The position numbers were made by a program, and so were the translations under genes. The notes below the pieces were generated by a model. It saw only the letters and a list, made by a program, of their open reading frames with translations, was not told where the DNA came from and made no database searches. Below are positions 26,676-35,764 of a DNA stretch of 64,000 bases, in pieces. The number at the start of each line of letters is the position of its first letter. Position 1 is the stretch's first letter. Source of the DNA: an uncultured Prevotellaceae bacterium (GTDB lineage: Bacteria > Bacteroidota > Bacteroidia > Bacteroidales > Muribaculaceae); assembly GCA_900316835.1 (NCBI GenBank), contig ONEL01000010.1:28385-92384 (forward strand), read 5' to 3'.

Positions 26676-28079
26676 TTAGTTGTCTTGAAGGAACAATGGG
26701 TCCTCGGGCATGACCATGATGGGTTTTTGCTCGCTGGCCTTGAGGATGTGCTGTGGCACATATTTCTTGTCTACTACCAAGCGGAAAGCATATTCGTTAA
26801 ACCACTCGTTGGTCATGATCATGTAGCCCTTTTGACCACTGTCGCCACCCCACGAGTTCTCTACTTTCCACTTCACGGGATTTCCACTGGCATCAAGGTC
26901 GACTGCGGTGAGAGTCATGGCATGGCTTGAGCCACTGTCGAAGGTGGCGATGCGCTGGGCCTTGTTCATGGGGAAGGTGGTGCCAAAGAGAGTGCCATAG
27001 TCATAGTTGTCAAGTGCCAGGTAGCCATTGGTGCGGTTGAGTTGCTTGCCCACGTCGTAGCTAGAATAGAGTTTTGTGCCGTCCTTGAGCGAGGCGATGG
27101 CCATTTGCGCAATGTCTTCCATGGGCAGGTTGATGTAGCACCAGTTGTGACCATCGTAGGTGTGGCGGTCAAGTTCCACCTCATAGGTCTTGTAATACTC
27201 TCGCCTGGGGTCGTTCATAGCCATGATGAAAGTGCCATTTACCGGTCCGCCCACAGTCTCGCGGTAGAATTCGAGTGGAGTAAAGGTGCGACTTGGGGTC
27301 ACAGTCTTACCGTCCTTGTTCTTGAAGGCATAGGTGAAGCTCTTGATGGGGTCTCCCAGTGTGAGCGACAGCATGTTGTAGATAACTCCCAGCATCTCGG
27401 TCTTGCGTTGCTTGATGGCGTTAGCAGACTTGCCGTCGGCAACCATTTTGCGCAACTCCAGTCCTTGCTCACGCAGTTTCGACGACAATAGCTGGCTCAA
27501 GCGTGAGGTGCGCTCGGCGCTATAAGTCTCGGGCTGTGCCTCAACGGGCACGAGTCCATATTTCTCGGCAAGGTCGGCAGCACCACAAAAGGTGCCTCCA
27601 TCGTTGATGGGGTTGCGGAAGAAGAATTGCACGCGCTGGTCGTCGAGAGGCTTTCCGGCACAGTCTATCACGCCCTGTAGCATAAGATTGGCTTTCTCGA
27701 GCTGATCCCAGAAGAAAAGATAGTCGTGCGAGAATTCCACACGCATGGTGTCCTGGTGGCGCTTGGCAAAGTTGGCGCGCATCACGTTAAAGCTAGAATA
27801 CATCCAGCATCGCCCGCTAGAGCGCTGGTTGTGGATGCTTTGCTTGGGGGTCTCGATGCTGAAGTGAGTATCACTCACGGTTGTGTTACGGTAGTTCTTG
27901 GCAAGGTCGTCGATAGAATTCGCCGCCATGGCATTGCTCAGTGCGGCACTGGGTTTTGCGGTTTGTGTGATTTGTCGCAACATACCGGCGTCGATGCCGC
28001 CTTGAGCGCGATTTTGTGCTATTGCGGGCATTGCCACAGCAACGCTCAGCACTAGTGCTAATGATTTTAATGATTTCAT
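26676..28079 (-). CDS. Exported C1-family cysteine peptidase (aminopeptidase C/bleomycin hydrolase type)
   Basis: The 467-residue protein has a signal peptide (KSLKSLALVLSVAVAMPAIA, cleavage after AIAQ) and then a papain-like catalytic domain of the bleomycin hydrolase clan. It has NQRSSGRCWMYSSFNVMR with the nucleophile Cys91, SGSSHAMTLTAVDLD with the catalytic His, and VENSWGGDSGQKGYM with the Asn. Family members are self-compartmentalising hexameric aminopeptidases, generally cytoplasmic; the export signal is typical of Bacteroidota versions and suggests periplasmic peptide trimming. It is monocistronic and convergent with rubrerythrin. Confidence 0.9.
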   Translation of the reverse strand: MKSLKSLALVLSVAVAMPAIAQNRAQGGIDAGMLRQITQTAKPSAALSNAMAANSIDDLAKNYRNTTVSDTHFSIETPKQSIHNQRSSGRCWMYSSFNVMRANFAKRHQDTMRVEFSHDYLFFWDQLEKANLMLQGVIDCAGKPLDDQRVQFFFRNPINDGGTFCGAADLAEKYGLVPVEAQPETYSAERTSRLSQLLSSKLREQGLELRKMVADGKSANAIKQRKTEMLGVIYNMLSLTLGDPIKSFTYAFKNKDGKTVTPSRTFTPLEFYRETVGGPVNGTFIMAMNDPRREYYKTYEVELDRHTYDGHNWCYINLPMEDIAQMAIASLKDGTKLYSSYDVGKQLNRTNGYLALDNYDYGTLFGTTFPMNKAQRIATFDSGSSHAMTLTAVDLDASGNPVKWKVENSWGGDSGQKGYMIMTNEWFNEYAFRLVVDKKYVPQHILKASEQKPIMVMPEDPLFLQDN

Positions 28080-28122
28080 GTGTGAAGTTTATGTTTTGTA
28101 ATGATTATGACTCGCAGTTTTT

Positions 28123-29652
28123 TTATAGCTGGTGAGTAGCTTTCATGCGGTAGTAGTTGTCGAGGCTTTCAAGATACTCCAACTGTGTGTTATAGCACAT
28201 GATGAGCACAGCAATGAGAATGAAAGTGTAGACAATCATCCATATAGTGAATGAGCGGCGATAGTTGCCGTGCTTGACCTGGAGCAGCACGTAGAGGGCT
28301 ATCACCACAAAGAGTGGCTGCATGGGTAAAATGTAACGGCTCACTGAGCCACCGGTGATATAGGCAATGATGAGGAAAACCACAGGCGGCCACCATGCCC
28401 ACATGCCCAAGTTTGACTGCTTGTAGTGCACAATGGTGATGAACAAGTAATAGTGCAGGCACACACCGCCCACAAAGTACCACATGAGCCTCACGCGTGG
28501 CAACACACTCAAAGCATTGATGATAGATCCCTCATAGAGCCACGGGAAGGGGATGATGTATTGCACTCCGGCAGTGACAGGCAGCAGTAGCAGGCGTTTC
28601 CACTCGGGATAATGGAAATAATCGCCCATTATCACCAGGTAAGGTTGCTGAATTATTCCCACCTTGAAGGCTTGTGCCATGGCATCGCCACCATCTACCG
28701 TGCGCAGTTGCTGGCCATAGCTGTAAGAGAACAACAGGCTGAAGCTCACTGTGATAATAGCCGCTATCACAGCCATCGCGGAGGCTGGCTTCCATTGTGC
28801 GCGATGGTTGGCAAAGGCCATCATGATAGCGCCAACTATAGCGAAATAAGTAAAGTTGGTGCGCACCATTGCCAGCAGCAGGCAACCAATGATGAAGATG
28901 GCAAGGTTGCGATAATTATCGCGCCTGTTCAGAGATTTCCCGCTCATTAAGCCAGCAAGTGTGTAGCCCACAAGGGTCATGCCTAGGGCGCATGCCGCCT
29001 CCTTCTGGATTCTCACACCTTGAGAAATGAAAAATCCCATTAGCGAAATCAATATCATTGCCACAGCGGCAATGGTCGAGGGGCGGGTCTCGGGAAATTT
29101 GCTACACAGCAAGCGGCAAGCCAGCTTGCCGGTGAAAACAATAGTGAGCAGGGTGAACATGTAGTTCAAGGCTATGGGCCACACAATGCTCACTCCCAGC
29201 AGGTGCCACAGCCACAGCATGAACAAGGGTAACCCCTTGAACGACAGCTTGGGCTCGGGACAGCGCCCATCGTAGTGGTGTAGTGCCCACTTGTAGTAGC
29301 GCCCGTCGTCGGCCACCAGGTGTGGCATCTCAAGTGAGTGTCCAGCCTCGAGTGTGCACATCTTGATGCTGTAGATAGCATAGATGGCAAGTGCTAGTGC
29401 CACCGCCAGTAGCCACCACTGTCCCCAGCGGCAGGCGAAGCTACCGCGTGAGTAGACAAATCGTGGCACAAGGTAAGCAACCGTCATCGCGGTCACTATT
29501 GCCATAGCGTCTCGCATGGCAAAAGTACCCGCCACAGCGGCAACGACCAGCCCCAAGGCAATAACCTCGGCAAGCACCAGTAACCATGAACTGGCGCCAG
29601 CAGGTCGTGTGACGCGACTGGAATCAACTATAGAGTTTGTTCTATTACTCAC
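28123..29652 (-). CDS. Polytopic membrane protein, possible GT-C glycosyltransferase
   Basis: The 509-residue protein has about eleven hydrophobic helices and one notable luminal-type loop (HLVADDGRYYKWALHHYDG, about residues 110-128). Paired acidic residues after the first helices are a feature of GT-C transferases that use polyprenyl-phosphate sugars. The helices RYILPMQPLFVVIALYVLLQ and IYTFILIAVLIMCYN close the protein, followed by a short C-terminal tail. I do not recognise a named family. A role in adding a sugar on the periplasmic side is inference from topology and the DD motif only. A promoter -7 element lies at 29680. Confidence 0.6.
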   Translation of the reverse strand: MSNRTNSIVDSSRVTRPAGASSWLLVLAEVIALGLVVAAVAGTFAMRDAMAIVTAMTVAYLVPRFVYSRGSFACRWGQWWLLAVALALAIYAIYSIKMCTLEAGHSLEMPHLVADDGRYYKWALHHYDGRCPEPKLSFKGLPLFMLWLWHLLGVSIVWPIALNYMFTLLTIVFTGKLACRLLCSKFPETRPSTIAAVAMILISLMGFFISQGVRIQKEAACALGMTLVGYTLAGLMSGKSLNRRDNYRNLAIFIIGCLLLAMVRTNFTYFAIVGAIMMAFANHRAQWKPASAMAVIAAIITVSFSLLFSYSYGQQLRTVDGGDAMAQAFKVGIIQQPYLVIMGDYFHYPEWKRLLLLPVTAGVQYIIPFPWLYEGSIINALSVLPRVRLMWYFVGGVCLHYYLFITIVHYKQSNLGMWAWWPPVVFLIIAYITGGSVSRYILPMQPLFVVIALYVLLQVKHGNYRRSFTIWMIVYTFILIAVLIMCYNTQLEYLESLDNYYRMKATHQL

Positions 29653-29679
29653 TATTAAGGCTTAAATCTCTAGTTTCTG

Positions 29680-29687
29680 CAAAATTA
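29680..29687 (-). promoter_or_regulatory. Promoter -7 element for the polytopic membrane protein gene
   Basis: CAAAATTA on the plus strand reads TAATTTTG on the minus strand, 27 bases before the start codon. Confidence 0.5.
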
Positions 29688-29814
29688 GTCTTTTTATTCC
29701 ATAATGGACACCAATAATGATAAAAATGTGGCGTTAGCTTGTGTTTTTTTGCCATTTTTTTTATGTTTGTATAACTTTTGAAGATATGTGAACCGGTTTT
29801 TGAGTAATAATTTA

Positions 29815-29822
29815 TATCTTTG
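29815..29822 (+). promoter_or_regulatory. Promoter -7 element for the acyltransferase pair
   Basis: TAtcTTTG lies 25 bases before the ATG at 29848. It argues against the alternative start at 29788, which would be upstream of the transcription start. Confidence 0.6.
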
Positions 29823-29847
29823 CGAGTTAAAAACTTTTTTGCTTGTC

Positions 29848-30675
29848 ATGGAAACAAAGCCACTTAAAATAGATGTTGATAGCGTGATAAGGCAGCGCTT
29901 GCCACGTCACTATCGCTACATTCCACGCTGGGTTATCAGGTGGGTGGAGCGCATCATCAAGCAGGATGGCCTCAACAAGATTTTGAGCGATATTGGCGAC
30001 AAGAAAGGTGTGGAAGCTGCCGACGTCGCGCTTGCCGACCTGGGTATCACCCTCCAGACGCATGGCGAGGAGAATATCCCCGCCACCGGTCGTTTCATCT
30101 TTGCCAGCAATCATCCGCTAGGAGGCCTTGATGGCATGGCATTGATTTCGCTCATTGGGCATCGCTATGGCGGTGAGATAAAATTCCTTGTCAACGACCT
30201 GCTCATGGCAGTCAAGCCGTTCGACAACGTGTTCATGCCTGTGAACAAGTATGGACGGCAATCACGGCAAAATGCCGCTGAGATAGAGGCTCAGTATCGT
30301 AGCCACCGGCAGATGATAACTTTCCCCGCAGGGCTGTGTTCGCGTCGCTTAAAGGGTGGCGTGATAGGTGACCTGCAGTGGCAAAAGGCAGTCGTTACTC
30401 ATGCCGTGAGTTCAGAACGTGATGTGATACCCGTTTACTTTGATGCCCACAATAGCAAGTCCTTTTATCGCTTCGCCAAGTTGCGCGAAAGGCTAGGCAT
30501 CAAGTTCAACCTAGAGATGATATTACTGCCTAGAGAGATGTTCAAGTCGAGTGGTAGCACGTTCAATGTATACTTTGGAGCCCCCGTCAAGTGGCAGTCG
30601 CTAAATGCTCATGACGCTCGCGCCGAGGCATCACGCTTGCGCCAAAGTGTGTATGAACTGAAAAAGAAATCTTAA
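29848..30675 (+). CDS. PlsC-type O-acyltransferase, probable glycine-lipid synthase subunit GlsA
   Basis: The start is the ATG at 29848 (METKPLKIDVDSVIRQRLP), giving 275 residues; an earlier ATG-like start at 29788 precedes the promoter. The acyltransferase motif is FASNHPLGGLDGMAL (N-H-P-x4-D variant of NHxxxxD), followed by PVNKYGRQSRQN and TFPAGLCSRRLKGGVIGDLQWQ, which matches the family's substrate-binding block. In Bacteroides, GlsA adds the second acyl chain to N-acyl glycine to make glycine lipids, and it is paired with a GNAT-like GlsB. Exactly such a gene follows here after 11 bases, so I infer the same pathway. An ornithine-lipid OlsA-like role is the alternative. Confidence 0.75.
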   Translation: METKPLKIDVDSVIRQRLPRHYRYIPRWVIRWVERIIKQDGLNKILSDIGDKKGVEAADVALADLGITLQTHGEENIPATGRFIFASNHPLGGLDGMALISLIGHRYGGEIKFLVNDLLMAVKPFDNVFMPVNKYGRQSRQNAAEIEAQYRSHRQMITFPAGLCSRRLKGGVIGDLQWQKAVVTHAVSSERDVIPVYFDAHNSKSFYRFAKLRERLGIKFNLEMILLPREMFKSSGSTFNVYFGAPVKWQSLNAHDARAEASRLRQSVYELKKKS

Positions 30676-30686
30676 ATGAGTGCGTT

Positions 30687-31619
30687 ATGAAACAACTGAA
30701 GATTATCGACCCCGTTAAGCTTAGTCTTATTGAGCAGGAACTCACCCCAGAGCGATTCTTGCGCAAGACTAACAAAGCCGGTAACGAGATTTATGTTATC
30801 GATGCTCACAACTCGCCCTGCGTGATGCGAGAGATAGGGCGATTGCGAGAGATTGCGTTTCGCCATGCTGGCGGAGGCACGGGGAAGGACTGCGATATTG
30901 ACGAGTTTGACACCATGACTCCCGCGTGCCAGCAGTTGCTGGTGTGGAACCCCGACGCGCGTGAGATAATAGGGGCTTATCGCTACATCACTGGCTCCAA
31001 CATGCAGCGCGACGCTAGTGGCATGCCCCGCATTGCCATGTCGCACATGTTTCGTTTCTCGCAAGAGTTTCTCGACGATTATCTCCCCAAGACGCTGGAG
31101 CTGGGACGCTCATTTGTGCGCCCCGAGTACCAGTCGAGCCGAGTGGGCTCCAAGGGCATCTTCGCGCTCGACAACTTGTGGGATGGCCTGGGGGCTCTCA
31201 CGGTCATTCACCCCGAGATAGAATATCTGTTTGGCAAGATGACGATGTACACCAGCTATCCCATCGACTGCAGGAACTTGTTACTGGCATTCCTGCACCT
31301 GTATTTCCCCGACAATGAGCATCTGGTAACTCCCATCAACCCACTCGACACAGGACGTGACTTGAATGATGTGGCTACTTTCTTTAAGGGCGATGATTTT
31401 AAGACCGATTATAAGAGCCTTAATACCTACATCCGTAGCCATGGCATCAACATTCCGCCATTGGTGAATGCCTACATGAGTCTCTCTCCCACCATGCGCA
31501 TGCTGGGAACGGCTATCAACCACGAGTTTGGCGATGTGGAAGAAAGCGGAATCTTGATAAAAATTGATGAAATCACCGACACCAAGAAAAGCCGCCACAT
31601 CGACACCTATCAAGGCTAG
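30687..31619 (+). CDS. GNAT-like N-acyltransferase (hemolysin-like), probable GlsB
   Basis: The 310-residue protein shows the OlsB/GlsB-type acyltransferase fold. It has LREIAFRHAGGGTGKDCDIDEFD, LLVWNPDAREIIGAYRYITG, ELGRSFVRPEYQSSRVGSKG and FGKMTMYTSYP. The E-L-G-R-S-F-V segment is a hallmark of this N-acyltransferase group, which uses 3-hydroxyacyl-ACP. In Bacteroides thetaiotaomicron GlsB makes N-acyl-3-hydroxy glycine, the first step of glycine lipids, the parents of the serine-glycine dipeptide lipids sensed by TLR2. It follows the PlsC-like gene by 11 bases, so both halves of the pathway are cotranscribed. Confidence 0.78.
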   Translation: MKQLKIIDPVKLSLIEQELTPERFLRKTNKAGNEIYVIDAHNSPCVMREIGRLREIAFRHAGGGTGKDCDIDEFDTMTPACQQLLVWNPDAREIIGAYRYITGSNMQRDASGMPRIAMSHMFRFSQEFLDDYLPKTLELGRSFVRPEYQSSRVGSKGIFALDNLWDGLGALTVIHPEIEYLFGKMTMYTSYPIDCRNLLLAFLHLYFPDNEHLVTPINPLDTGRDLNDVATFFKGDDFKTDYKSLNTYIRSHGINIPPLVNAYMSLSPTMRMLGTAINHEFGDVEESGILIKIDEITDTKKSRHIDTYQG

Positions 31620-31764
31620 TGGTTCTATTGTCTATTCCAGGGGTTGAGATGCTAAATGAGTTGTCACCTTTCAAGAAAAAAATATTAAAGAACGCACCAT
31701 AATATATTATAAAATAAAGTGTAATAACACAATATATTCCACGTGGAAACGTAAATAGAAGATA

Positions 31765-33339
31765 ATGAAAAAAACAATTAAAGAACTACTATGCTTGGTC
31801 GCCGCTCTTGTGGGAGGTGCTATAACCATGCATGCCACAACCGATAGCGTGACCTTCAACTACAGCGCTGGCGTGACACTCAACACCGGCGGTGAACAGT
31901 TCGCTCCCTATTATATCGCTAGCAATCGTGGAGGAACGGTAACACAGCAGCACTCCGCGCTCATCAATGCTGCCATTAAGCACGAAGTGGACACGACAGT
32001 GCGACTATCGTGGGGTGTTGGTGCCGAAGTGTGGGCTGGCTACACCTCGAGCGCTAACTATAGCCGCTACGATGTGGCTTCACTGCAGTGGTATGAGAAT
32101 TCACAGCATCCGTCACGTGCATGGGTTCAGCAACTCTATGCCATGGGTAAATATCGAGGCGTGTTCTTAGTGTTGGGGCAAAAGTACATTGACGCAGGTG
32201 TCGTGAACCGCAAGTTGAGTAGTGGCGACTTGATAATGAGCTATAACGCTCGCCCCTTGCCAGGCGTGCGAGCCGGTTTTATCAATTTCCAGAACGTGCC
32301 CTTCACGCGAGGCTGGTTGCAGGTGCGTGGTGAGTGTGGATACTATCACGACAGTGGTAAAAAATGGCTCGAAAATCATTATAATTACTACAATCAATTC
32401 ATTACCACCAACATTTGGCTCAACTACAAGAACTTCTACTTGCGCACCAATCCCTCTAAACCGCTCATGCTCACAGTGGGCGCGCAGGCAGTGTGCCAGT
32501 TTGCCGGCACTACCACCTATTATAAGGCTGGTGAAGTAGAGAATCAAGTGAAAATGAAAGCTGACTTCAAAGCATTCTGGAGAGCTTTAATTCCTGGTAG
32601 CGGAGGTGAAACACGTGGCGATAAATCGTTCTACCAAGGCAATCATCTAGGCTCATGGGATATAGCTTTAGACTACAGGTTGCGCAATGGCGATGTCATC
32701 AGGGCCTACTATCAGTCGCCGTGGGAGGATGGCTCCGGGCTGGGCATGATGAATGGCTTTGATGGCCTGTGGGGGATAGAATATCGTCGCCCGGGACATG
32801 GCATCGTTACCGGGGCTGTGTTTGAATTTCTCGACTTGATGAATCAGAGTGGTCCCATGCATTTCTCTCCCAGCGACTTTGTGGACGATACGCACCCTGG
32901 TGGCAGTGACATTGCCTATAAGGCCACCGGTAGTGACGACTACTACAATAACTATTGCTACAATGGCTATCAAAATCGAGGCATGGCGATGGGAACTCCC
33001 ATGACGCGCTCGCCACTCTACAACACCGACGGTTACTTGCGATTTACCGATAATCGCATGCGTGGCTTTCACATGGCAGTGATGGGCGAGCTGGGACAAC
33101 AGTTTGGATATCGTGCCATGCTCTCGTGGCGCAAGTCTTATGGTACACCATTTGTGCCACGATTAGAGCCCGTTACATGCACCAGTATGATGCTTGAGGG
33201 AACTTACGCGCCACGGTGGCTTAACGGCCTGCTGTTCACTGTTCAGGTGGCTCACGACCATGGCAAGCTCTATGGCGGGAACAACACAGGCGCACTGCTC
33301 TCGGTGAGCTATAGTGGAAACTTCAGTTTAGAAAAATAA
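31765..33339 (+). CDS. Outer-membrane barrel protein of the Wzi-like capsule assembly type
   Basis: The 524-residue protein begins with a signal peptide (KKTIKELLCLVAALVGGAI...HAT) and is otherwise made of alternating strands typical of a large barrel. SSGDLIMSYNARPLPGVRAG, FQNVPFTRGWLQVRGE, GNHLGSWDIALDYR and FDGLWGIEYRR resemble the Wzi-family pattern (S-x-N-A-x-P, P-x-x-x-G-W-L), which in Gram-negative bacteria anchors or organises surface polysaccharide. It ends LLSVSYSGNFSLEK. Its neighbour at 33357 is a small lipoprotein 17 bases downstream, probably cotranscribed. No capsule synthesis genes are adjacent, so the polysaccharide partner is unknown. Confidence 0.65.
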   Translation: MKKTIKELLCLVAALVGGAITMHATTDSVTFNYSAGVTLNTGGEQFAPYYIASNRGGTVTQQHSALINAAIKHEVDTTVRLSWGVGAEVWAGYTSSANYSRYDVASLQWYENSQHPSRAWVQQLYAMGKYRGVFLVLGQKYIDAGVVNRKLSSGDLIMSYNARPLPGVRAGFINFQNVPFTRGWLQVRGECGYYHDSGKKWLENHYNYYNQFITTNIWLNYKNFYLRTNPSKPLMLTVGAQAVCQFAGTTTYYKAGEVENQVKMKADFKAFWRALIPGSGGETRGDKSFYQGNHLGSWDIALDYRLRNGDVIRAYYQSPWEDGSGLGMMNGFDGLWGIEYRRPGHGIVTGAVFEFLDLMNQSGPMHFSPSDFVDDTHPGGSDIAYKATGSDDYYNNYCYNGYQNRGMAMGTPMTRSPLYNTDGYLRFTDNRMRGFHMAVMGELGQQFGYRAMLSWRKSYGTPFVPRLEPVTCTSMMLEGTYAPRWLNGLLFTVQVAHDHGKLYGGNNTGALLSVSYSGNFSLEK

Positions 33340-33356
33340 AACTTAACAAGCAAGAA

Positions 33357-33806
33357 ATGAAAAGATTAACAACTCATATTCTAATGCTGCTGGCGATAGT
33401 GGCCATGAGCAGTTGCACCAAGAATAATGGCGACATAGGCTACTGGTTTGGGTTATGGCATCTCGACTCGATAGAGCTTAACGGAGAGGTCGACAACAAT
33501 TATAATGGTTGCTATTATTTCAAGTTCCAGAACAAGGTGTTTTGCATCAGTTGGGTAGACGAGACCACTCACGACTATATAGAGCAATTTGCACAGTGGG
33601 AGGCGTCGGCAGGCGACAAGTCGCTAACAGTAAACTTCATTGACGACCATTTCTCACCCAACTTTGGCGACACATTCCCAAGCAACTATATGGCAACGGT
33701 AAATGATTTTAATGTCTTAACACTCAATAATACCACCATGATCCTCACTCGTGTGGATGAGGAAACAGCAGTGACCGTCACCTATCACCTCACCCGTTGC
33801 GGATAG
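33357..33806 (+). CDS. Putative lipoprotein, lipocalin-like
   Basis: The 149-residue protein has a lipoprotein signal (ILMLLAIVAMSSC, lipobox MSSC), then a mature part that begins GYWFGLWHLDSIELNGE. Strand-like segments follow (NNYNGCYYFKFQNKVFCISW, KSLTVNFIDDHFS, NVLTLNNTTMILTRVDEE, AVTVTYHLTRC). The G-x-W start and 120-residue strand-rich body match small lipocalin-type Bacteroidota lipoproteins, similar in plan to the one at 25199. Function is unknown. It lies 17 bases after the Wzi-like gene and before a bidirectional terminator. Confidence 0.65.
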   Translation: MKRLTTHILMLLAIVAMSSCTKNNGDIGYWFGLWHLDSIELNGEVDNNYNGCYYFKFQNKVFCISWVDETTHDYIEQFAQWEASAGDKSLTVNFIDDHFSPNFGDTFPSNYMATVNDFNVLTLNNTTMILTRVDEETAVTVTYHLTRCG

Positions 33807-33843
33807 AGAGTGGGGGACAGGCACGATAAGGCAAGAAAGAAAA

Positions 33844-33880
33844 GCACCACCATCAAGCATCAACTTGTGGTGGTGTTTTG
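33844..33880. terminator. Bidirectional terminator after the lipoprotein and F420-ligase-like genes
   Basis: CACCACCA (33845-33852) pairs with TGGTGGTG (33868-33875) and is followed by TTTTG on the plus strand; on the minus strand the 3' arm is followed by CTTTTCTTT. The genes on either side converge. Confidence 0.8.
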
Positions 33881-33907
33881 TGATATTGTAGATTAATAAA
33901 AATCTTT

Positions 33908-34600
33908 CTATGCCTTGCGCACTACAGCGATGGGAGTTTGCTGAGAATTTTGGCACAAGGGGTTGTCTCTGAACAGGGCGCACAAGAACTTGTCGTCAAG
34001 ACTCTTGCTCGACTTGCCCAGAATGTTAGCACCCAGGTCGTTAGCGTCGATGATAACCACTTCATTGCCAAGTTTCTCTTTCATTTCTTGGGCAACCTTG
34101 TGAGGCTTGTCGGGAGCCATCTTGGCATAGCCGTTGTAGGGTGGGATAACGCCGTCGGCAGGTCCATCGATGGCACGTGCACGATAGCCACACACCTTGT
34201 AGAAGGCACCTCTCACGCCGAATGGCTTGGTAACAGCTGCCGCCAGGCATCCCAAGAAGATGCGTGGAAGTCCCACGTCTTCGAGTGCCAACTGCATGGT
34301 GTAAGGGCTGCTGATGCCAATGCCGTGAGGCGATTTATAAACAAATTTCACAAGGAACTTTGCAAGCCAGCTGGGGTTCATCTCGCTGATGGGGAATGCT
34401 CGCCCTTGAGTGATGGCAACGATCTTCTCGCTCACGAATATCATGTCGCCAGGCTGTCGAATCTCTTTAGTGTACTCGTCGAGCACCTCTCCCAGGTCAT
34501 CTTCCTTCATGATGAGCTTGGTCTTGCATGGAATGCGCATATATTCAACACCATCTACAGTGATGTTGATGTTTTTTCCTTCATTTGCTTTAATTTCCAT
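33908..34600 (-). CDS. F420-0:gamma-glutamyl ligase (CofE)-like protein
   Basis: I take the ATG at 34600 (MEIKANEGKNINITVDG), giving 230 residues; a TTG two codons upstream is also possible. The body resembles the F420-ligase fold: LIMKEDDLGEVLDEYTKE, PGDMIFVSEKIVAITQGRAFPI (the glycine-rich metal/GTP region), GVRGAFYKVCGYRARAIDGPADG and VVIIDANDLGANILGKS. CofE adds glutamates to coenzyme F420, a cofactor not known from Bacteroidales, and no other F420 genes are present. So it is probably an amide-forming relative with another substrate. It is monocistronic and convergent with the lipoprotein gene. Confidence 0.75.
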   Translation of the reverse strand: MEIKANEGKNINITVDGVEYMRIPCKTKLIMKEDDLGEVLDEYTKEIRQPGDMIFVSEKIVAITQGRAFPISEMNPSWLAKFLVKFVYKSPHGIGISSPYTMQLALEDVGLPRIFLGCLAAAVTKPFGVRGAFYKVCGYRARAIDGPADGVIPPYNGYAKMAPDKPHKVAQEMKEKLGNEVVIIDANDLGANILGKSSKSLDDKFLCALFRDNPLCQNSQQTPIAVVRKA

Positions 34601-34824
34601 AATCAATCAATTATTTTTGTTGTCGTGTAATTGCTTTATTTTTAGCGCCACAAAAGTAGTTATTATTAATTAAAAAAACAAATTATCACTCTGTTTTTGG
34701 ATTTTTTGAACTAACGCATGTTTTCGGCAATGCATTTGCTTGTAGAGTATGCACTTTTTCATCAGGTTGTGGCATTGTTGATTGAAAAAAAGTGAATATA
34801 ATGATGAGAAATAGAAAAAAATAT

Positions 34825-34832
34825 TATCTTTG
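34825..34832 (+). promoter_or_regulatory. Promoter -7 element for the zinc-ribbon protein gene
   Basis: TAtcTTTG lies 46 bases before the ATG at 34878; it is in a very AT-rich leader without a clear -33 element. Confidence 0.5.
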
Positions 34833-34877
34833 CACAACAAAAAGTGAGAAATAGGTAAATAATTTTGGGTGAAAAAC

Positions 34878-35462
34878 ATGTTGTTCAAGTGTCCACAGTG
34901 TGAGAAGGTAATTGACATGACGCTCGAGGAACTGGCCTTGAGCAAGAAGATTGTGGTGTGTCCGCAATGCCTCAACGAGTTTCTCGCGCAAGGAGTCGAT
35001 ATCCCGGCATCGATGTTCAGGACACGCGTTGCTACCTCGGCAAGCAATGTGTCGAAGCAACTCTATTGTCACAGCTGTGGCGAGTCGTTGCCGGTAGCGG
35101 GACTAAAGTTTTGCCCTTATTGTGGAGCGTCGCAAAATCTGGCAGCTCCCGCCTCGGTTGAGCAACAAGAGGCTACCGCCCCAGTCGCCACGAGCACCCA
35201 AGCCATGGGCGACAGTAATCTAAAGACGGTTGAGGACAAAACGGTGGTTGAAGATGATGCCTACGACATCATGGCGAATTTGCCACTCATCCGCCCCCTG
35301 CCACGCTTGCGCAGCCGTCGCGAGGTGATGGGAGGTCCGGTGACACGTGCCATGTGCTACATTGTCATTTTCATTCTTATCGCTATTTTCCTCTTTGTGC
35401 TCTATCTTTCAAATTTTGACGAGGACGGTAGCATAGCTCGCTCGCTAGGCTTGCCTGTGTAG
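34878..35462 (+). CDS. Zinc-ribbon protein with a C-terminal membrane anchor
   Basis: I place the start at the ATG at 34878 (MLFKCPQCEKVIDMT), giving 194 residues; a GTG three codons upstream is possible. Two zinc-ribbon pairs are visible: CPQCEKV with CPQCLNEF (about residues 5-35) and CHSCGESLP with CPYCGASQN (about 60-82). A low-complexity acidic linker follows (about 85-150), with a basic stretch (RSRREVMGG) and one transmembrane helix (MCYIVIFILIAIFLFVLYL) near the C-terminus. The ribbons would face the cytoplasm if the protein is tail-anchored. Function is unknown; ribbon-plus-anchor proteins of this sort are often adapters. Confidence 0.6.
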   Translation: MLFKCPQCEKVIDMTLEELALSKKIVVCPQCLNEFLAQGVDIPASMFRTRVATSASNVSKQLYCHSCGESLPVAGLKFCPYCGASQNLAAPASVEQQEATAPVATSTQAMGDSNLKTVEDKTVVEDDAYDIMANLPLIRPLPRLRSRREVMGGPVTRAMCYIVIFILIAIFLFVLYLSNFDEDGSIARSLGLPV

Positions 35463-35485
35463 AGAGTTGTCAGTTTCGTTTTTTT

Positions 35486-35764
35486 AAGACAATTACGGAC
35501 TAAAGCTTTGTGCATTAGAGTGGATTTATTACAGACAATTGCTGGGATTTTTATCAGACAATTACTAATAATCACAAACAATTAAAATTTTAGCGCTAGT
35601 GAGCGTGTTAATTTTGAAATTATTATTGTCCGATAAAACAAAGGGGTCGCCTTCAGCGACAGTAAAGAGTGGTTTCAATACCCCCCTTTGGCACTTGTTC
35701 CGCTCGCTATCGCTCGTTCCACAAGTGCTAAAGGGGGTTACTCATAGGTCAGCCTTCGGCTGAA
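35486..35764. repeat. Intergenic palindromic patchwork sharing blocks with 6484-6513
   Basis: The 480-base gap 35463-35942 has no credible gene. It contains AAGACAATTACGG (35486-35498) and CAATTGCTGGGATTTT (35536-35551), both also present side by side at 6484-6513, and a further GACAATTAC copy. A long hairpin at 35682-35738 pairs CCCCTTT-GGCACTTGT with ACAAGTGC-TAAAGGGG. Smaller hairpins are GTCGC/GCGAC (35646-35660) and CAGCC/GGCTG (35751-35763). To the right the sequence is AT-rich and unstructured. Confidence 0.75.
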
